This document shows positions 11,083 through 22,576 of a stretch of 64,000 nucleotides of DNA, one piece after another; within the stretch, counting starts at the first letter, position 1; each line of letters begins with the position of its first letter. The stretch lies in contig JASWHV010000001.1 in NCBI GenBank assembly GCA_030760725.1, forward strand, positions 24,921,928-24,985,927, in the 5' to 3' direction. Under the pieces are notes generated by a model, which was given only the letters and a program-made list of their open reading frames with translations, ran no database searches and was not told the DNA's origin. Source of the stretch: Neostapfia colusana (taxonomy: Eukaryota > Streptophyta > Magnoliopsida > Poales > Poaceae). The position numbers were made by a program, and so were the translations under genes.

Positions 11083-12690
11083 GCATTGGGGATAGCACAT
11101 TAATTAAGGGATGTATTACGGGAAAATTTAGGTTTACAGTGAGGATTCGCTAGTTTGCCCAAGTAAGGACTATATTAGCATAGTTACTTAAAGTGGCAAG
11201 ACTAACATATGTGTTATAATTCTGAATTTTTATTATGTAACGACGCACCTACACTCAGGTAAAAATGGTAAGGAACGCCACCGAATGCGGTTCAATTTCG
11301 GTTAGCTCCCTTGACGAGGAATGTGGTTTAGGGATAGGTCTCACAGCTTGGTGTGAGACGTCAATATGAAACTCTTGGACTCTTCATGTTCCTGAGTTCA
11401 TATGAAACGCTAATCCCTAGCATGCATTAGGCAAGTAAGTGGAGACCCCATCGTGTGGTCAGTAACGCGATAGTGTGTTTGTCTGAAAATAGCACAGGAG
11501 TACATACGCAGCGCTTGCCATCGGCATGCCCTGCAGGGCAGTAGGTGGTATCTGTTGGGTTGATAAATTCCCAACCGTGATGACCCGTTCACGCTCTACT
11601 CGGGTTCCCCGTCGTGTGGTGTTAAAACACGATCACGTACCTTGAGACGTGGCTTAACTCAAGGACGGCCGTATGGCAATGATACGGGTGTTTGTATTTA
11701 CTTTCAAATATGGACCTGCCTGAAATGAAAATAACCTTTGAGTGCATCATTATTGTGTGTTCTTCTGCAGGTACTAACCACGTATGTATCCCGTGTAGTA
11801 TACGTGTGCGAGAGCCTGTTTAGTACCACAATTGAGACTTATATGCCGGTATAATCCGGTTAGGATTTTCTTTTTGTGAGGAACGTAGTACTGACATATC
11901 ATAAGCATGTGCATGAAAGATAATGATAAACAGGAACTAAAATCACCAAGTTTGAAAAATTAGGACCCTGGTTGGGTAGAAAAATTCAATAGTTGAACAG
12001 TGTAGCTCCAAGGGATTGAAAAACAGAGTGCTCTGTTTTGGGCAGCAAGTTTGCTGAACTTTGACAGGGCATAACTCACATATCATTTAGCCAATGGAGG
12101 TGTGGGATATAGTTCTGGAAAGGTGTTTAAGTGCTCTACAACTTTGTTGTAGACTTCCAGAACTGAATTACACCTTAAGATGGCTTAAATCCCAGAGGAA
12201 TGTAAACTGTCCAGTACAAGGACAGATTTAAAACACTCTCTGGACCGTTCTGTTTTTCAAGCATAACGTCCTGTAGAAAAAATCTAAAATTGTCATATGA
12301 TATATTTTTGGAAAGGGTAGGAGATATATTACACCTTTGTAATTCAAAGTTTCTGCAATTGCAGTACGGAATTCAGTGGGAACGTGAGTTGAAAACAGCA
12401 ACTTCCAAAGAAGGTGCTGTTGAAATTCTTCCAGAAATTCTGTTGAATTTTAATTACCCTAACTTTCTAACCAGAGCTGATCTGAGGGCAAATAAATACT
12501 CGTTGGAAAGATACTGAAGTTAACTTTAGCTTTGGTATTCAGCTTGAGTCATGAAAATGCCCAGAACCAGATCAAAATCTGGGATATGTAGAAACTGGTC
12601 ATTCGGGCAGAGGGATGACAGTTGAACTCATTTGAGAGATTGTTGTACCCCAGGGGGGTTTGAGTACTTCCAGTGGGGTAGAACATACTC
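11083..12690 (+). other. Element I leader, no gene seen
   Basis: AT-rich untranslated leader. It has modules resembling those in the leaders of G (55600-56000, minus strand) and R (60700-61500), for example phrases like GGAAAG...GAAGTTAACTTTA. The short inverted repeat AACAGAGTGCTCTGTT lies near 12024. No gag domain is present, although gag should follow this leader. Confidence 0.7.
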
Positions 12691-12765
12691 ATGAGTGGTT
12701 ATCTTCAACTAGAGAAAGATTTGAGTATATGTCTTTCTCAAGTTTCTTTTGCTAGAGGCCATGTT

Positions 12766-15700
12766 TGTGTCGTATTGAAGATAAAAGGGAAGATTTCAGC
12801 AAATATGATGATTCCAAAAGCACCTCTGTGCTTAGGTGGGGAGATATATCCCACCACCTTGATAATCCTTACGGGGCAAAAGATTGATGCAATCTTGGGG
12901 ATGTCATGGTTACGCTACCATGGCGCTTTACTGGACACTCGGACACGGACGGTTCATTTGAATTCTCCATTCCACCGTCCGCATTCCATGGTGTTAGACA
13001 ATCCTGTCTGGGAAGTTTCAGCAATTAATAATACTGAGCCTCTCAAGTTAGAGGACATCCCCGTAGTCCGGTAGTACCCTGACGTGTTTCCGGATGATCT
13101 TCCGGGCATGCCACCCGAGCGGGATGTCGAGTTCAAGATTAAGCTGGCACCCGGGACTACTCCTATATCACGGAGACCATACAAAATGGCTCCGAACGAG
13201 CTGGCTGAATTGAAAGAGCAGCTCAATGATCTGTTGAGCAAAGGTTTCATTAGGCCGAGTTCCTCGCCTTGGGGATGCTAGGCGCTGTTCATCAAGAAGA
13301 AGGATGAAACCTTGAGGTTGTGTGTGGATTACCGGCCGCTCAACGCCGTCACTATCAAGAACTAATACCCACTGCCCCGCATTGACATCCTGTTTGATCA
13401 GCTTGTGGGTGCGAGTGTGTTCTCTAAGATGGACCTTCGCTCTGGATATCATCAAATAAAAATCTGGGCGGAGGATATTCCGAAGACGGCCTTCTCGACG
13501 AGATATGGCTTATACAAATATCTCGTCATGTCTTTTGGTCTCACCAATGCTCCGGCACATTTCATGTATCTCATGAACTCGGTGTTCATGCCGGAGCTGG
13601 ACAGGTTATTTGTGGTGTTCATTGATGATATCTTGGTTTACTCCAAGATAGAAGCAGAACACGCCGAACACTTGAGAATCGTTCTTCAACGATTGCGGGA
13701 CCACAAGCTCTATGCCAAGTTCAGCAAATGTGAGTTTTGGATCAGCCAAGTGCCATTTTTGGGACATATCATCTCAGCAGAAGGCATTGCGGTTGACCCA
13801 AGAAACATTGAACAAGTGCTGAAATGGAAAGCTCCCACTTCTGTTCATGAAGTCAGAAGCTTCCTTGGCTTAGCGGGATATTACCGGAGATTCATTCCAA
13901 GCTTCTCCAAGCTTGCTAAGCCAATGACAGAATTATTGAAGGAGGGAACAAAATATGTTTGGAACACGGCATGTGAAGGAGCGTTCCAAGCATTAGTGAA
14001 GCATCTCACAACAGCCCCGGTCTTAGCTCAACCGGATACGACCAAGCCCTTCGACGTGTATTGTGATGCGTTCGGTATCGGGCTCGGCTGCGTGTTGATG
14101 CAGGAAGGACATGTGGTCGCGTATGGCTCACGCCAACTTTGAAATCATGAGCAGCATTATCCGACTCATGATCTTGAGCTCGCTGCAGTGGTTTTGACGC
14201 TGAAAATGTGGAGGCACTATCTCCTGGGAAATTTGGTGCATCTCTACACCAACCACAAGAGCCTGAAGTATATTTTCACCTAGAAGGAGCTGAATATGAG
14301 GCAAAGGGGGTGGTTAGAACTAATCAAAGATTATGATATTTATATTCATTACCACCCTGGCAAGGCGAATGTGGTTGCCGACGCGCTGAGTCAGAAATCA
14401 CATGTCCATAACCTCGCCATTACACCGGTGGAGGAGGAAGAGCCGTGTTTAAACTTGGTTCCTTATGGATCGCTCTACAACCTTGCCCTCATCCCTACCA
14501 TTATGGAGGAGATCATTGCAGCTCAGAAAGTTGATAAGAGCATGGCACATCTCCGGAGACGGATAGACAACGGGGAAATCAAATGTTTCCGGAAAGATGA
14601 TGAGGGGACGCTGTGGTTCAATGACTGCATAGCCGTACCCTGGAATATGGAGCTGAGAAAGAAGATTATTGATGAAGCTCACTTGTCTAAATACTCCATT
14701 CCTCCGGGCAGCAACAAAATGTACCAAGATTTGAAAAAGAAATTTTGGTGGACACGGATGAAACGGGAGGTGGTGGTACGTATCCGAGTGTGATACGTGT
14801 AGACGAGTGAAAGCGGACCATATGAGAAAATAAGGGCTGCTGCAACCCCTGAAAATCCTGGCATGGAAATGGGAGGATGTGAGCATGGATTTCATTGTGG
14901 AATTACCCCTGACTTCCAATGAGCATGATTCCATTTGGGTAATTGTTGACCGGTTAACCAAGTCGGCTCACTTCATTCCCGTGCATACACATTTCCACGC
15001 CAACAGATATGTGGAGTTGTATATTGCAAGAATCCTATGCTTGAATGGAGTACCCAAGACCATAGTCTCCGACTGAGGGGCCATATTTGTATCTCATTTC
15101 TGGGAGCAGTTGCACGCTGCTTTGGGTACTAAGCTGATTAAAAGCTCCACCTATCACCCTCAGACAGATGGACAAATTGATAGGGTGAACCAAGTACTAG
15201 AAGACATGTTGAGAACATGTACCATCCACCACGGTAGAAACTGGGATGATCATCTACCGTTGGCGGAATTCTCGTATAACAATGGCTATCAAGCGAGTAT
15301 CAAGATGGCACCCTATGAGGCTCTCTACGGTCGTAAATGCCGCACCCCATTGAACTGGTGCGGGTCCGGTGAAAGGGTCACATTCGGGGATGATGTGGTG
15401 AACGACGCCGAAGAGCGCGTTCGGACGATTCAAGCCAACTTGAAGGCCGCTCGATCCCGATAGAAAATCTACGCTGATAAGAGGCGTAGGCCGCTGCACT
15501 TTGATGTCGGGGAGCACGTGTACCTCCGTGTATCTCCGATGAAGGGCGTGCACTAATTCAACGTGAAGGGGAAACTCGCTCCCCGATTCATTGGACCCTA
15601 TGCCATCACCGAGAAGTGTGGACCAGTGGCGTATAGACTGGAACTGCCGGCATCTCTTGCTGGTGTTCACGACGTTTTCCATGTTTTGCAACTGCGAAAA

Positions 15701-15930
15701 TGTGTGAAGTATACGGCTGCTGTTCCCACCGAAGACATCGGCGAGCTGCAACCGTATTTAATGTATGATGAATATCCGGTGGCAATTATTGATGAAAAGG
15801 CCCGAACCACACGTAGCCGAACGCTGTGGTTGTATCTGGAGCAACCACACCGCCGAAGAAGCGACGTGGGAGAGCGAGGAATTTCTTCGCTCAAACTACC
15901 CGGAGTTCATGGCGTCTCATCACGGGTGAG
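12766..15930 (+). pseudogene. pol: Element I pol remnant: protease C-terminus, RT, RNase H, integrase, chromodomain
   Basis: The frame opens inside the protease (IYPTTLIILTGQKID). RT follows with FVVFIDDILVYSK and FGLTNAPAHF, then RNase H (FDVYCDAF, HDLELAAV, LYTNHKSLKYIF), the integrase zinc finger, and an integrase core with SMDFIVELP, TIVSD and HPQTDGQID (the last Glu is changed to Asp). A broken chromodomain ends the reading. In-frame stops occur near 13073, 13279, 13362, 14140, 14281, 14829, 15074, 15461 and 15554, with frameshifts near 14790 and 15830. Most stops look like CGA-to-TGA or CAG/TGG-to-TAG changes, as expected of methylated, silenced DNA. It is closely related to G pol (50843-53956). 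Confidence 0.92.
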
Positions 15931-15982
15931 TTCTGATTACATCGCTGTCTCTTCTTTTGTAATCTCGGGACGAGAATCTTTT

Positions 15983-15995
15983 CAGAGGGGAGGGA
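15983..15995 (+). promoter_or_regulatory. Element I polypurine tract
   Basis: CAGAGGGGAGGGA directly before the TG of the right LTR; primes plus-strand synthesis in LTR elements. Confidence 0.8.
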
Positions 15996-18900
15996 TGTAA
16001 AAGCCCAAGAAAGTGACTTGCAAAAAAATTGTTCATCACCTCACAACACCACAGCTCTTGTGATGGATATCTCATGAACACTTGTGAAGAGCAAGTAACC
16101 ACCATCAAAAGGGTGATTAGAAGGGAAAGCCCTAACTTTCAAAAAGTAGGATTTCTACACATAAGCATGGAAGGTTAGCTCACCCATAGACCTTAAATAG
16201 TCTTAGGAAGGCTCAGGCCAAATTTCATGCAAATCCAATACTTTTTGAGGCACTTTTGGAGACATTGGTAAAATGGGCCAATTTGAATGCAAATTCAAAT
16301 TGCAGCAATCGTCACTTGAATTCAAAAATTGACTTCATATTCAAACTCAGCACATTTTTCTGAGTTAGTCCGCCAATTTTCATCCCCATTGGACTTCATC
16401 TCGTCGGGAGCTAAATTTGCATTAATTCAAAACTGAATTTGAATTTCAAATTCAAATGGCCAGCAAATTTAGCCAAACCAGTTTCAAATTTAGGAAATCA
16501 AATTCAAACACTTGGAGGCTAAGTCTCTCATGAAATTGTGAGTAGCTGGGATCTTTGCAGTGAAAACAGGAATGAAAAATTGGAAAAGAAATTAGAGGGG
16601 GAAGGGCCCACTGGTCAGCGACTGTGCTCAGAGGGGAAACCGACTCTGTTGCCGTCGGTCAGCTGCCGGGGCTGTTGCCGCCTCATGGCCTCGCTTACGC
16701 GCGTGCCAGCGCTCGGTTGGATCAGCTCGTGCCCCCTCCCGATCACCACGTACACAGCACAAAAGGATTTCACTGCCTCTCCCGCCTGCGCCGCTCTGCT
16801 AAGCTCCCGCGCGCGAGAAAACCGGCAGCGGCGACCACACCTTCGAGCCTCGGCGCGCACCAGTGCCGATCATCGATCGCTCGTGGTTTATGCAGAAAAA
16901 AGGAGCGCCAAGGTGTTCTCTAGCTGTTCCCCGTGCTGCACCAGCGAGTTGCACTCGTTTGCGGGCTGTTTAAGCTGTCGAAGTCAAGAAACCGGAAGGA
17001 ACCGGCAGAGCTGTGCTTCGGCTCACCGTCGATAGCCCAATCCGGCCATCTTCCCGGACCACGTGCTACACATGAAAGGTGTGTGAGGATCCCTAGATGG
17101 TGTAGCCGCAAACCAATCGGCAAATATCCATCGAGTAGCAAGAATTTTAGAAAGTCCCGAACCCTAGTGCAACGGACCGAGTTCGGCAAAAACCAAAAAT
17201 TCGGCGTACACGTTGAATCAATGGTCAAGCTAGCTCGCAAGTAGCTTCTACACCTCCTAGCGTCCCTCCTCGAGGAAGAACTGAGCACATCTGTCCAGAA
17301 ATGGCCGAGATATAGCAGTTTCCATAGCCGCCGGAGCAAACACGGCTCGGGTCGCCGTCGAGAGTGGGTTTGCAGGCATTTTTAGCTTCCGAGGCTGCTA
17401 ACGTCGGGTTCCTCATGACCCACTGGTACTCCCCGAGCAAACCGTTACTCTTTTAATGCCTCAGTGAGTGATAATGACCTCGCCGGAGCCCTAACCTCCG
17501 CGGTTGACATCACACGGCCATTTCCGGTCACCGCCGGCGGGCTCCGACCCCCGAGGCAAGTTCCACGTGACGAGATAGGGCTAGGCGGCCAGTTCTAGCG
17601 CTGGAGGCTGTCGGGAAGTCACTTCTGGCAAACCTCGCCGGAGTGTGCCGCCGCAGAACACGCGGGCGCACGCGAGGAGAAAGAAGGCGGGTGGTGGGGC
17701 CCATCCGCAGAGTTTAAACATTTTGGGATTTTCCAGTTTAGTTCAAACTTCAAATGCATATAACTTTTGCTAGGAAGCTCCAAATTTAGTGAACTAAATT
17801 TTGCTGAATTCAGCTTTTTGAGTACTTTCCAACAACACAAATTTCAGCTCATGAAATTTAATGGTTTTCCATAATTAATTCCCTAAATTTAAACTGTTAG
17901 GAATTTTATCTGGAGAATTACTTTATGAAAAATTCTGAAATTTGGCTGAGAGGTTCAGTGGAAAATCCTTGAGTCACAGTAAAAATTTCAGACCCATCTA
18001 AGTTCATTTAGTCCCCCTAATGGTGTGATTAAGTGAACTGCCCTGAGAAAATAGAAAAATGTACAGAGACATTTTTCAGATTTTCTCAATTCTTGTTTAG
18101 GGCATGACTTCATCTAGAATTCTTCAAATGACATTAAACCAATTCAATTAGAACCATCTCAAATTCTAGTTTCCAGAAAGTAATGATTGGAACCATGAAA
18201 ACCCCTGAAATTCCTTAGAGCTCTAATATTGACCAAATAGGCTTTTATTTGTTCAAGGCTCAGATGAACTTTGTTTCAAATGAAACTTGGTCAAGACTCT
18301 AGTTAGGACCCTACGAAGCCACCATAAAAATTTCAGAGCCAAAAGGGAGGGCTAGCTAGAGTTATGGTAATTACTTATTCAGTTCTAAACATTGCATGTA
18401 AATTGACAGATAGTATATCATTTACGTGTAGTCGCTGAAGGCGAGGAGACCCAGGAAGTGCTCGACTTCCTTCTTCGGACGAAGCCTTAACATCTGACCA
18501 GCAGCAACAAAGCAAGCTCCGGTTTGCATTAACCCATTTTACAAAGTTTTGCTTTATGTATACTTAGTATGGGGTATAGATGTGCATTAGGTGTAGGATG
18601 GATGAAACCCATGTGCATAACCAGATTTTTCCTATAAGAGTGAGGGTAGTGTCTAAGTCCTCGAGTATACAGGCTATGCTTAATGATTCATACAACTTCG
18701 GTACAAGTTGAGTAGTTGGAATCTACTCTCGAGTTAGGCTTGGGACACACGGGATTGGTTCGAGTGAAGTGAGATCACTTTGGTAATGAAAATGAGACTA
18801 GGCAGGGGCTAGGGCGCAGCAAGAGGAAGCCTTGTAGGCGCAGCCCTGTTCGTGTTGATTGAGGACCGATCCGTGTGCGGCCCACGCTGATCAAGTTTGA

Positions 18901-19896
18901 ATGTACCGAAGGCATATCAGATATATGGGCCCTGGTAAACCGATGTAATCTAAACCTCCGGGCGTCGAGGCATTGCACAGTGATTTATAGGTGTAGGTTG
19001 AGGGCAGCAAGGTGGAAATCTGCTAACGGGCATAGAGAGATGCTCCGTGTAGGGAACCTCCTGTCCGTTTCGGTATGACCGGTTCGATGTTTGGGCTGTT
19101 GGGTGAAAGGTTGTCCCGTACGATATCGAGTGAGCGTGCTGTGCAGCTCCACGGGTGGGCGTATGTGACGTGCTCTTCGGGTATCCCGACAGGTGTATAT
19201 CGAGTCGATTCGCCGTCCCTCGCGGTGAAATATACCACTTGGTCACTGAGTCGTGACGTAGGTTAATACATGAAATGTGATGATTCAATATTGCTGCTAT
19301 GATAAAAATTGTATTGCTACATGTGTGCCACCAAATATTGCTCACTAAATTTCAGATTTCATGAACTGTTAACTTGTGTCTAAAAGATGAACTAAGGATG
19401 AACTTGTAGGCATGTCAATTTGCTGAAATTTACCATCCCATGCTCGTGTAAACTGCATATAGAGTTTCATGCCTAGGTGAGTCGGTTAAGTCTTGTTGAG
19501 CCATCGTGCTCATGGTTGTTGCTTAAGTGTTTTTCAGGTGAGGAGTATCCCATGGACTCGGGCTACGAGTCCACCGGCGAGGGCTGCCCTCCGTCGGGGA
19601 CCACGGTTGAGTGGGAACCGTACACGCCGCGCTGAGCTGGAGGAGTGCAGCTAGTGTGGGTTTCCCTAGGGCTGGGCAACCGACTTTTGCTAGGTAGATG
19701 GGCATGAGTTGTACAAACTTAGCTTCCGCTGTTGTAATACAAACACTAGTTTGTAACTAAAGTATTGTACTATTTTGTACATTTCAGTTGGTTTTCTATG
19801 TAATACAATATCGTTCTTATGATGTGTGCTGTCGGGTGTCGCATCATGTGGCACCACCCTCTGCGATCCTGGATGAGCGGATTTCAGTATGCCACA
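15996..19896 (+). mobile_element. I 3' LTR
   Basis: Near-copy of 7163-11066. The micro-ORF is damaged here. Exon A (from 18431) has lost one base in the run that reads CTTCTGGAC in the left LTR, its donor reads CAAAGCAAG, and the candidate upstream ATG is changed. Exon B (19538-19635) is still open. The last bases are ATGCCACA. Confidence 0.92.
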
Positions 19897-20297
19897 CCGT
19901 CACGCCTCGCCGTCGCCGGAAAAGAGCCGACGATCATAAGGGAAGTGAGGTAGGTCTTCGTTACCCATCTTACGACATCGTCGCTGTTTCTACGCATCCG
20001 TTTCTTTGCTCCCTTCGAACAGAAACTTTTTCGTGTGGATGGATCACGTTTTGATCGGTTTTTGATGGTGGAATTGATCTAGATCTTGAGTCAAGATCAT
20101 CACCACGTCCACACTTGATCCCTACACCCTTGTTCATCATAAAACCCCATGAAAGCCCATTAAAACATGCAAGAACACGTACAAACTGGTTTAATAAAAC
20201 AGCACCATAGGATTTGCATTCATCTACACCATTGCATCTTGAGTAGAGTTGTGCATGATGTTTGATTGCTGTAAATTTTGTATGTGCGTGGTCGTGA

Positions 20298-21612
20298 GTA
20301 GAAGGACAAGCTCAGGAAGCTACCTACGAAGAACTACAGCGCCAAGACTTCGAGACGCTTGAGCAACAAGAGCCACGGGAGCAAGGCAAGTGCCCCTTGA
20401 CCATATTGATCCCATGTTTTGAAACTGTTTTGTTTGCGAAAACGTGTATGCTTGAGTCAAATTGATGGGACACCCTTTTATAGGAGTTTACTAGTTTTGT
20501 TAACCATCCTTGTCGCCGGGAAAGTTGATGAGTCGGGATTGGTCGTTTTTCTTTTTGCTTCGCTTAATCCACAGGATACGGGAAGCTGAATTAAAACATG
20601 GTGAGCTACTGCACTCATATGAATAATGATGATGAGAACTTAATGATGTTAATGAGCATGGAATCGGAGGAGATCTAGGCAAACTTGGTTCGTGGATGTT
20701 GCTGAATGATATGGTGGTTTACTTGCCATAGATCTAAGGACCGGTTCATGTCAGCATATGCCAGGAAAACAGTGCCACCACAAGGCCAAATATGGGTGCG
20801 GCTTAGCTGACTAATTAGGTGTGTTCCTAGCTTGTTATGGACCATGGATGGCGCGGTGAATGGGAGTCTAGAGGGACTGCCCTGGGAACTGCATGGCACA
20901 AGAGGGGGCCCGTGGGTGGGAGAATGGTGATTCGAGCCTGCCAGTGAAACCTCAGTGAGTCCATACATCTAGTAGCCCCTTTGTAAAGGCTATTTTGTGA
21001 TCTCTTGGCCATTCACCGACGCTTGTGTACTGGTATAATGGAGGTTTTGCAGTCGCCGACCAGTGACAAAATCATAGACTTGTGAGTAAAGTGGTGCCAC
21101 CTCTGCAGAGTGTAAAACTATCATGATAGCCGTGCTTCCGGTCACAAGCACCTGGCCAACTCACATGATTAGAAGGGAGAACTTGATATGGATATTCGGT
21201 ATGGTTATGGTATGGTCATTGGGATTGGTTTTTGGACTGTTCGAGTCATGAAAATAAGTTTGGCTTCGGTTATATGAATATGAGATGGTTATGAATATTT
21301 CTGAGTATGAGATGAACTTGAGAAAGATTATTGGCTGGTTGAGACTTGATAAATGGTGAATATTGATGAAAGAATATTGCTGATTATTTGGTTATATTGG
21401 GATTTAATTCATCTAGATTTAGTTGCTGTTTTTACCATGTTTGTGAAATAAAATTTGCTTGCTGCAATGAACCTTTTTATTCCATACCTTGTTGTAAGCT
21501 ACATGTCATACTTTTCCCGCACTTGCTGAGTACGACATGTACTCACCCTTGCATTATCACATAAACGTCAGCAACAGGAGAAGAGTACTTCGAGGACCAT
21601 GTGGAGTACTAG
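20298..21612 (+). CDS. M 5' LTR split micro-ORF (two candidate exons)
   Basis: Exon A (about 20298-20385) reads EGQAQEATYEELQRQDFETL and ends with EQ plus one base. The donor is GC type (AAG|GCAAGT; intron 20386-21577, 1192 bp) and the acceptor is GCAACAG. Exon B (21578-21612) completes Gly in phase 1 and reads GEEYFEDHVEY then TAG. L1, I and R place the same donor, phase and Gly at the join although their LTRs are otherwise very different. No start codon was found for the M family. Whether it is translated is unknown. Confidence 0.4.
21527..21545 (+). promoter_or_regulatory. Conserved hairpin upstream of LTR acceptor (M 5' LTR)
   Basis: Arms TGAGTAC and GTACTCA pair perfectly around GACAT, preceded by TTGC as in the other families. 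The right LTR copy is at 30015-30033. Confidence 0.5.
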
Positions 21613-21746
21613 GCGTGCGAACTACCGTCAACATGCCTGTGGAGTTGAAGATGGAGCCGCTGCTATTTAGTTATTTCCGCTGTCGTTTAGAGACTTCCGC
21701 TGCAAGAATATGTTAGAGATTCATGAGTGAGACAATGAGTCGATGT

Positions 21747-21752
21747 AATAAA
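21747..21752 (+). terminator. AATAAA in M 5' LTR
   Basis: Polyadenylation signal about 135 bp after the micro-ORF stop. The equivalent signal in the right LTR is at 30235-30240. Confidence 0.45.
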
Positions 21753-21883
21753 GTACTTAAACCCTATTTATTCGTGGTTATATTCTGAATTCAGTTTGTG
21801 GATTACATGTGTATGTGTGATGAACATCCTGGGCACACATATGCATTAACTCGGTCCGGTTTTCGGAGCCGGGTGTCACAGAT

Positions 21884-21896
21884 TGGTATCAGGGCC
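21884..21896 (+). promoter_or_regulatory. Element M primer binding site
   Basis: TGGTATCAGGGCC, 3 bp after the LTR; close to the initiator Met-tRNA complement with one change from the sequence in I. Confidence 0.85.
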
Positions 21897-22148
21897 ACGT
21901 TGACCGTAGGATGCAAGCCTAGGTAGAATGGACACTCTAAAACACATAGGAACACCCCTCTAAACTGATATTTTCAAAAAAATTGCTTGCTGCTGCACTT
22001 TACTTGTCAATTCAGCCACCGCAAAGTGCTATTTTCAGCCCTTCCTCTTTTCTTTTGGACAGCAACACTTTTGCTTTCTTGCTTCATAACTTCTGTAGTT
22101 TCGGAGCTATTTTCTTCCTTTTCTAAAGTTTCTTATGTCTTATTTAAA

Positions 22149-22270
22149 GATGCCGGTGATTAGGAGCACCAGCGCCATATAACCCTACATGGACTGCCGA
22201 CTCACCATGGCATGCGCATATGTATGGACCACCCCCGTCACACGGCGGGAACAACACCAGTTCACATGAT
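22149..22270 (+). pseudogene. Element M remnant of upstream ORF1
   Basis: The first codons (MPVIRST) run directly into the last codons of the ORF seen in O (matching the TADSPW and YGPPPSHG part). The 850 bp between are missing. The join falls at GGAGCAC, which occurs at both ends of the missing segment in O (near 5605 and 4755), so a deletion through short homology is likely. Confidence 0.6.
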
Positions 22271-22576
22271 TAAGTTTAGGATTCCCATTGAATAAGCTGT
22301 ATAGGAACGTTTAAATCGTAGTAGCATGAATAGGAGTGGTGTGTTGGACTTTTGGGATGATTGCTTGTGTTTGTGTGCTAGTGTGAGTTGTGGGACGCTT
22401 CTGCGAAAGTCCACATCCACACATAGTAGAGAGATGTGAGATGCATCGGCATGTGTTCACATCCTCATATAGGTTGAAATTTATAAAAGAAGATATTTAG
22501 TTCATACCCTTGATGCATATAGTTGGGGGATCAATCCAAACTTCTATTCTCTATTCTACTCAACTCTCTCTCACAG

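Larger units (their letters stand above)
7163..19896 (+). mobile_element. I: Ty3/gypsy chromovirus without gag, nested in M
   Basis: The LTRs begin TGTAAAAGCC and end CCACA: 7163-11066 (3904 bp) and 15996-19896 (3901 bp). The flanks CCATC (7158-7162) and CCGTC (19897-19901) fit a 5-bp target duplication with one change; the uninterrupted M right LTR reads CCGTC here. A perfect Met-tRNA primer site follows the left LTR, and a purine tract (AGAGGGGAGGGA) precedes the right one. The internal region is only 4.9 kb and holds a decayed pol but no gag, so mobility would need proteins from elsewhere. By eye the LTRs differ by a few percent. Confidence 0.93.
19897..21880 (+). mobile_element. M 5' LTR, second part
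   Basis: Continues the LTR after the I insertion and matches 28382-30368. It holds the M micro-ORF exons, the TGAGTAC hairpin, an AATAAA at 21747-21752 and the end GGGTGTCACA. Confidence 0.93.
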
